Shown here in pieces: positions 14,077 to 17,368 of a DNA stretch of 17,368 bases; the first letter of the stretch is position 1, and every line of letters begins with the position of its first letter. Made by a program: the position numbers and the translations under genes. The notes under the pieces are model-generated. The model had not been told where the DNA came from. It made no database searches and was given only the letters and a program-made list of their open reading frames with translations. Origin of the DNA: DASPXY01 sp038227745 (GTDB lineage Bacteria > Planctomycetota > Planctomycetia > Gemmatales > Gemmataceae); assembly GCA_038227745.1 (NCBI GenBank), contig JBBRPS010000105.1, forward strand, positions 1-17,368, in the 5' to 3' direction.

Positions 14077-15588
14077 TTACTCCAGCCACTCATCGGGGAC
14101 ATCGATCTCGCGTGCCGGCCGGTACGCCGGCACGGGGAACGCTTCCCGCCGCGGGGCCTGCTGCAACTCCGGGTTGCCTGGCAGGCCGACCCAGACCTTC
14201 CACCCGGCCCCCTGAGCGTACTCCCGGTAGCCCTGGTAGTTCGAGTGCGCGGGTTGCCAGTCGCTGTCATCGCCGCCGACGCGGACGTAGAGAACCCCCT
14301 TGCCGCCGACGACACGCGCCGCGTACACGCCCTTGTCCCGGGCGTTGTTTTGCAGGTCCAGTGGGCTGCCGGAGTGGACCCCGGCCATCTTCCGCGCGTT
14401 GATCAATGCCTTGATCTTGTCGCGCAGGGTCTGTCCCCAGTCGAAGTAGTGCTTCCAGTAGACGCACGGAACGCCCGGGTGGGTGAGGACGTAGGCGTAG
14501 CCCTGCTCCACCTCCGCGTTGTTCTGGAAGGTGTCCGCCTCGTGGTTCTTCTGCGGCTTGCCGTCCTCCTCGGTGCGGTAGCCCGTGTCGTGGTTCTCCA
14601 GGAACGTGACGGCGCGCTGCTTCCACGGCAGCGCATCGGTGGTGTCGCCCATGACGCCGAGGCCGTTGCCGGCGCCGTACCACGCCCGGTAATTCCCCTT
14701 GTTGTCCCGCAGCGCGAAGTACGCCGGGAAGTCGAAGACGTTGCTGGACGTCTTCAGGTCGAACGGCTTCGTCGCCGTGGACCACACCCAGCCGCGCATC
14801 TCCCCGTGCCGCCCCCAGTCGTACTCGCCCACCGAGAAGGTCGGGGCGCTGCGGCGGTTGTACAGGGCGACCCACCGGGCGTGGTAGCCGTGGACCATGT
14901 CGTAACGCCAGCCTCGGTAGCCGAGGCTCTTCAGCGACAGCAGGTACTTGAGGAGGTCGCGGCGCACGGTCGGGTTGGTGTGGTCGAGATCGCGGAAGTC
15001 GGGGTACTGGTAAGTCGTGCCGCCGTGCTGCGTGTACTCCTTCGGGCGCTCCTCCGCCGCCCCGCGCTTGTCGATCGGGATCTGCCGCCACTTCTCCGGG
15101 CCGCGGGTGAAGACCTCGTCGTCGCGGCAGATCGTGTCCGGGCCCCAGTCCGGGTTCTTGAAGTCGGCCCAGTCCGTCTCGCCGTCGCGGTGGTTGATGA
15201 CAATGTCCGCGACCGGCTCGACGCCGCCCTGGAGCAGGCCCTCCAGCATCGCCCGGTGCTGGTTCCGGTCGCCGTAACTGTTCGTGAATTTCCAGTACTG
15301 CCTGGGATTGTAGCCGGCGCTCAATTCACCGGCCCAGGAGGGCGGCGGCAGCCAGACGAGGTCGAAGCGCCCGTCGCGGATCGTCCCGGCGTTCTCGCGG
15401 ACGATGTCGTACCACTTCTTCTTACCGTACTGGGGGAACCGGGGGTGGCCGTGCCGGTAGGACTCCCAGTAGAAGCCCTGGAGCATGACGCGGGGGTCGT
15501 CGAACCCTGACTGGGCGAGGGCCGGACGGGGCACCGTCAGAAGTGCGGCGGCGAGCAGAAGCAACTTCGGGCAGAAGCGCGCGCGCAT
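14077..15588 (-). CDS. Secreted GH13 alpha-amylase
   Basis: This is a 503-residue endo-acting alpha-1,4-glucan hydrolase for starch or glycogen. A Sec signal peptide is clear: Arg/Lys, then LLLLAAALL, then PALA with cleavage before Gln26. All four GH13 regions are present: DIVINH (128-133), GWRYDMVHG with nucleophile Asp230 (227-234), VGEYD with acid/base Glu255, and FLENHDT with the transition-state Asp334. The LQGFYWES opening and the VGEYDW form resemble the plant-type amylase subfamilies rather than Bacillus liquefying enzymes. Length fits a catalytic barrel plus a C-terminal beta domain, with no extra starch-binding module. ATG 15588 has AGGAG 7 nt upstream. It starts 19 bp after the truncated protease gene, so the two probably share a transcript. 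It is probably exported to the periplasm or exterior for polysaccharide use. Confidence 0.96.
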   Translation of the reverse strand: MRARFCPKLLLLAAALLTVPRPALAQSGFDDPRVMLQGFYWESYRHGHPRFPQYGKKKWYDIVRENAGTIRDGRFDLVWLPPPSWAGELSAGYNPRQYWKFTNSYGDRNQHRAMLEGLLQGGVEPVADIVINHRDGETDWADFKNPDWGPDTICRDDEVFTRGPEKWRQIPIDKRGAAEERPKEYTQHGGTTYQYPDFRDLDHTNPTVRRDLLKYLLSLKSLGYRGWRYDMVHGYHARWVALYNRRSAPTFSVGEYDWGRHGEMRGWVWSTATKPFDLKTSSNVFDFPAYFALRDNKGNYRAWYGAGNGLGVMGDTTDALPWKQRAVTFLENHDTGYRTEEDGKPQKNHEADTFQNNAEVEQGYAYVLTHPGVPCVYWKHYFDWGQTLRDKIKALINARKMAGVHSGSPLDLQNNARDKGVYAARVVGGKGVLYVRVGGDDSDWQPAHSNYQGYREYAQGAGWKVWVGLPGNPELQQAPRREAFPVPAYRPAREIDVPDEWLE

Positions 15589-15607
15589 GGGGATTCTCCT
15601 TCAGCAG

Positions 15608-16051
15608 TTAATGCGAGTGGCATCCGACGACGCGGACGGGTGAAGGGGTCGCGACACCTGGCTTCGGGTAAATCTTGCCGGCGAAGGTGTAGTCCGTCTG
15701 GTTGATGTCCACCCCGCCGGTGATCGGGTGGCCGTCTTTGGTGATCGCCCCGGGCAGCTGGTAGCACATGATCGAGGTCTGATCGGGCGGGGTGCCGATG
15801 AGCGACGCCTCGTTGAGCGGCGTGAGGACCTGCGCGTCCCCGGTCGCCTTGTCCCAGCCGTAGGTATCGAGAAACCACTTGTACGCCTTCGCGGGGTCGA
15901 TCCGCGCGACCAGGGCTTTCCGCATGTGCTCGTGCGGGAACCCGAGGGTATGCCCGGTCTCGTGGCGGACAACGCGCTTGTACTCCGACTCGGGGGTGTT
16001 CATCGTGAACTCCTGCAGGTTCATCGTCTGGCGGTTGCTCGGGATGTGCAT
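15608..16051 (-). CDS. Astacin-like metalloprotease, N-terminally truncated (possible pseudogene)
   Basis: The reading frame keeps the catalytic core of a metzincin protease. It has RQTMNLQEFTMNTPESEY, then the zinc motif HETGHTLGFPHEH (30-42 from ATG 16051), then the Met-turn SIMCY (93-97) with the Tyr that can bind zinc, and a DYTFAGKIYP end. Family members I recall carry a further 100 or more residues before this point, including the strands that line the active site and usually a signal or pro region. Here only 253 bp separate the core from the next gene and they show no such sequence. No Shine-Dalgarno precedes ATG 16051. The frame stays open to a GTG at 16183, but the added residues are low-complexity and run through a palindromic element. 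It is most likely a 5'-deleted remnant. Zinc ligands are all intact, so residual function cannot be excluded. Confidence 0.7.
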   Translation of the reverse strand: MHIPSNRQTMNLQEFTMNTPESEYKRVVRHETGHTLGFPHEHMRKALVARIDPAKAYKWFLDTYGWDKATGDAQVLTPLNEASLIGTPPDQTSIMCYQLPGAITKDGHPITGGVDINQTDYTFAGKIYPKPGVATPSPVRVVGCHSH

Positions 16052-16094
16052 CCTGTTCGATGGAGAAAGTGGGGCGTCGCGGGTAGGAAGAAGT

Positions 16095-16150
16095 GTCCCG
16101 CCGAGGTCCCCTCGGCGTCGCCCAGTCACCGAAGTCGCCTGCGGCGGGAC
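16095..16150. repeat. Palindromic element at the protease truncation point
   Basis: GTCCCGCCG (16095-16103) and CGGCGGGAC (16142-16150) are perfect 9-bp inverted repeats. Within them CCGAGG-TCC-CCTCGG (16101-16115) forms a second, tight 6-bp hairpin. The whole 56-bp structure resembles a REP-like unit and sits about 45 bp before the surviving protease sequence. No further copy is seen in the window. Confidence 0.6.
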
Positions 16151-16185
16151 ATGGGGTAGTTTACCCGAGCGCGGGGGGGGCACAA

Positions 16186-16214
16186 GGGGAGCAGTGGGGG
16201 AGCAGTGGGGGAGC
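16186..16214. repeat. GGGGAGCAGTG direct repeat, 2.6 copies
   Basis: The 11-bp unit occurs at 16186-16196 and 16197-16207, with a partial third copy at 16208-16214. It lies in the spacer between the truncated protease and the epimerase gene and follows a run of eight G. It looks like a simple intergenic repeat with no evident coding role. Confidence 0.85.
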
Positions 16215-16304
16215 CGGCCGGAGGATCGCGGACCTCGGAGCTAGCGGACAACACCCCGCAGGTCAGGCTTTCCAGCCCGCCCTGCACGTTCTTGGAACCA
16301 CCTG

Positions 16305-17330
16305 TCAGCCGCCCTCGCGGTAGCGCCGCCGCATCGCCGGGATGAGGTACTCGTCGAACGCCCGCTCCAGGTCGTGGCCGGGGCTCCAGCCCCAGTCCGC
16401 CCGCGCCGCCCCGTCGTCCACGTCCACCGGCCAGCTGTCCACGATGCTCTGTCGCTTCGGGTCCGGCGTGAAGATGACCTGCGCCTCGGGGAAGGCCCGC
16501 AGCACGCGCTCGCAGACCTCCCCCGCCGACGGGTTGAAGCTGCCGACGTTGTAGACCTCTCTTGTCAGCCGCTGCCGCGGCGCCGCCTCCAGCCACAGCA
16601 GCGACTCGACCGCGTCGGGCATGGCCATGAACGGGATGCGCGTGTCCTCGCGCACGAAGCAGGCGTACGGCTCGCCGGCCGCGGCGGCGTGCAGCAGCTC
16701 GGGGACGAAGTCGCTCGTACCGCCGCTCGGCACCGTGAAGGCGCTGATGAGGCCGGGGAAGCGCAGACCGCGGAAGTCGAGGTGGCCCGTCGTCTCCTGG
16801 GCGTCGAGCTGACGGTAGTAGCGGGCGTAGTAACGGCCGAGGCGCTCGCAGTAGAGCTTGTTGATGCCGTACATCGTGCGCGGCTCGCACCACTGGTCTT
16901 CCTTCACCCGGCCGGCGCACCGCTTGGCCGCCAGGTCCGGCAGGCCGTAGACCGCGATCGAGCTGGGGTAGAGGAACTTGATCTCGCGCCCCTGCTGCCG
17001 CGCCTGGCCGACGCCCAGTTCCAGGAGGTTCAAGGTGCCGTCCACGTTGACGCGGTGAGCCAGGCGCGGCTGCCGCTCCGACTTGGTGGACAGCAGCGCC
17101 GCGAGGTGGTAGATGGCGTCGAGGTCGTAGGCCGCCGCCAGGTTCTCCAGGAGGCTCGTCTCGGCAATGTCGCCGGTGAGGAAGCGGTAACAGCGGGCGC
17201 GCAGGGCGTCCTCGGGGGCGTGCAGGTCGAGGGCCAGGATGCGGTCCCGGCCCTGTTCGGCCAGGCGGTGGATCAGCCCGTGGCCGATCTCGCCGCTGGC
17301 GCCGGTGATCAGGATCGTGCGACTTGCCAT
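16305..17330 (-). CDS. NAD-dependent epimerase/dehydratase, threonine dehydrogenase-like
   Basis: This is a 341-residue extended SDR. TGASGEIG (9-16) binds NAD and DIAETS.L follows the second strand. The catalytic set is the PSS serines (122-124) with Tyr154 and Lys158 in MYGINK. Several stretches are those of the SDR-type L-threonine 3-dehydrogenase group rather than sugar epimerases: YHLAALLSTKSE, YPSSIAVYGLPD, RFPGLISA.TVPSGGTSDF, DTRIPFMAMPDA and RQSIVDSWPVDVDD. The likely reaction is oxidation of L-threonine to 2-amino-3-ketobutyrate or a related conversion; substrate assignment is by family recall. Its length matches the family and it is complete. ATG 17330 has GAGG about 9 nt upstream. 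It heads the minus-strand run, but a 250-bp gap separates it from the protease core, so it may be its own unit. Confidence 0.93.
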   Translation of the reverse strand: MASRTILITGASGEIGHGLIHRLAEQGRDRILALDLHAPEDALRARCYRFLTGDIAETSLLENLAAAYDLDAIYHLAALLSTKSERQPRLAHRVNVDGTLNLLELGVGQARQQGREIKFLYPSSIAVYGLPDLAAKRCAGRVKEDQWCEPRTMYGINKLYCERLGRYYARYYRQLDAQETTGHLDFRGLRFPGLISAFTVPSGGTSDFVPELLHAAAAGEPYACFVREDTRIPFMAMPDAVESLLWLEAAPRQRLTREVYNVGSFNPSAGEVCERVLRAFPEAQVIFTPDPKRQSIVDSWPVDVDDGAARADWGWSPGHDLERAFDEYLIPAMRRRYREGG

Positions 17331-17368
17331 GCTTTCCGCCTCAAATGGCGTCTCGGGTCGCTCTTACA

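Noticed and set aside
13383..14315. A 310-codon minus-strand frame spanning the hydrolase and amylase genes
   Set aside because: It is a frame shadow of both genes, with no motif and Arg/Gly-rich translation.

Overview
The window is a GC-rich (roughly 70 %), gene-dense bacterial stretch. The family content points to a planctomycete, most likely of the Gemmataceae/Gemmatales type: Calx-beta-like cell-surface repeats, a DUF4058 protein, a Ser/Thr kinase fused to Sel1 repeats, an astacin-like protease fragment with an HETGHTLGFPHEH core, and heptanucleotide repeats between genes. This taxonomic call rests on family content recalled from memory, not on a marker gene. No RNA gene, CRISPR array, transposase or integrase was seen.

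Layout. (1) Positions 1-2054 (+) hold the 3' end of a large repeat protein of the envelope or exterior. After it come a GATGAAG heptamer array and a long hairpin (2094-2180). (2) Positions 2203-4617 (+) encode a membrane-bound PAS-GGDEF-HD-GYP protein that turns over c-di-GMP and ends in a degenerate Hpt-like tail. (3) On the minus strand, 9473 down to 4683, lie a DUF4058 protein, a short-chain dehydrogenase, and a 1012-residue Ser/Thr kinase with TPR-like and Sel1 repeats. (4) Positions 9753-10487 (+) encode a Cys-rich protein of unrecognised family with an uncertain N-terminus, divergent from the DUF4058 gene. (5) A minus-strand run covers 17330 down to 10631: an NAD-dependent epimerase related to threonine dehydrogenase, an N-terminally truncated astacin-like protease, a secreted GH13 alpha-amylase, an alpha/beta hydrolase, an M4-like HELGH metalloprotease, and a 132-residue protein. 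There is no gene-free stretch above 300 bases; the longest gap is 9474-9752.

The most interesting point is in block 5. The 132-residue protein (10631-11029) looks like the neighbouring metalloprotease (11181-12866) with its catalytic middle removed. The two share an N-terminal helix module (12 of 23 residues identical by eye) and a C-terminal module (12 of 19 identical in its first part). The metalloprotease, its upstream hydrolase and the small protein all lack signal peptides. The shared ends therefore suggest a common tag for localisation, assembly or non-classical export. The next most notable points are the HD-GYP domain with an altered GYP loop, the loss of acidic residues along the Calx-beta-like repeats, and the truncated protease beside a palindromic element.
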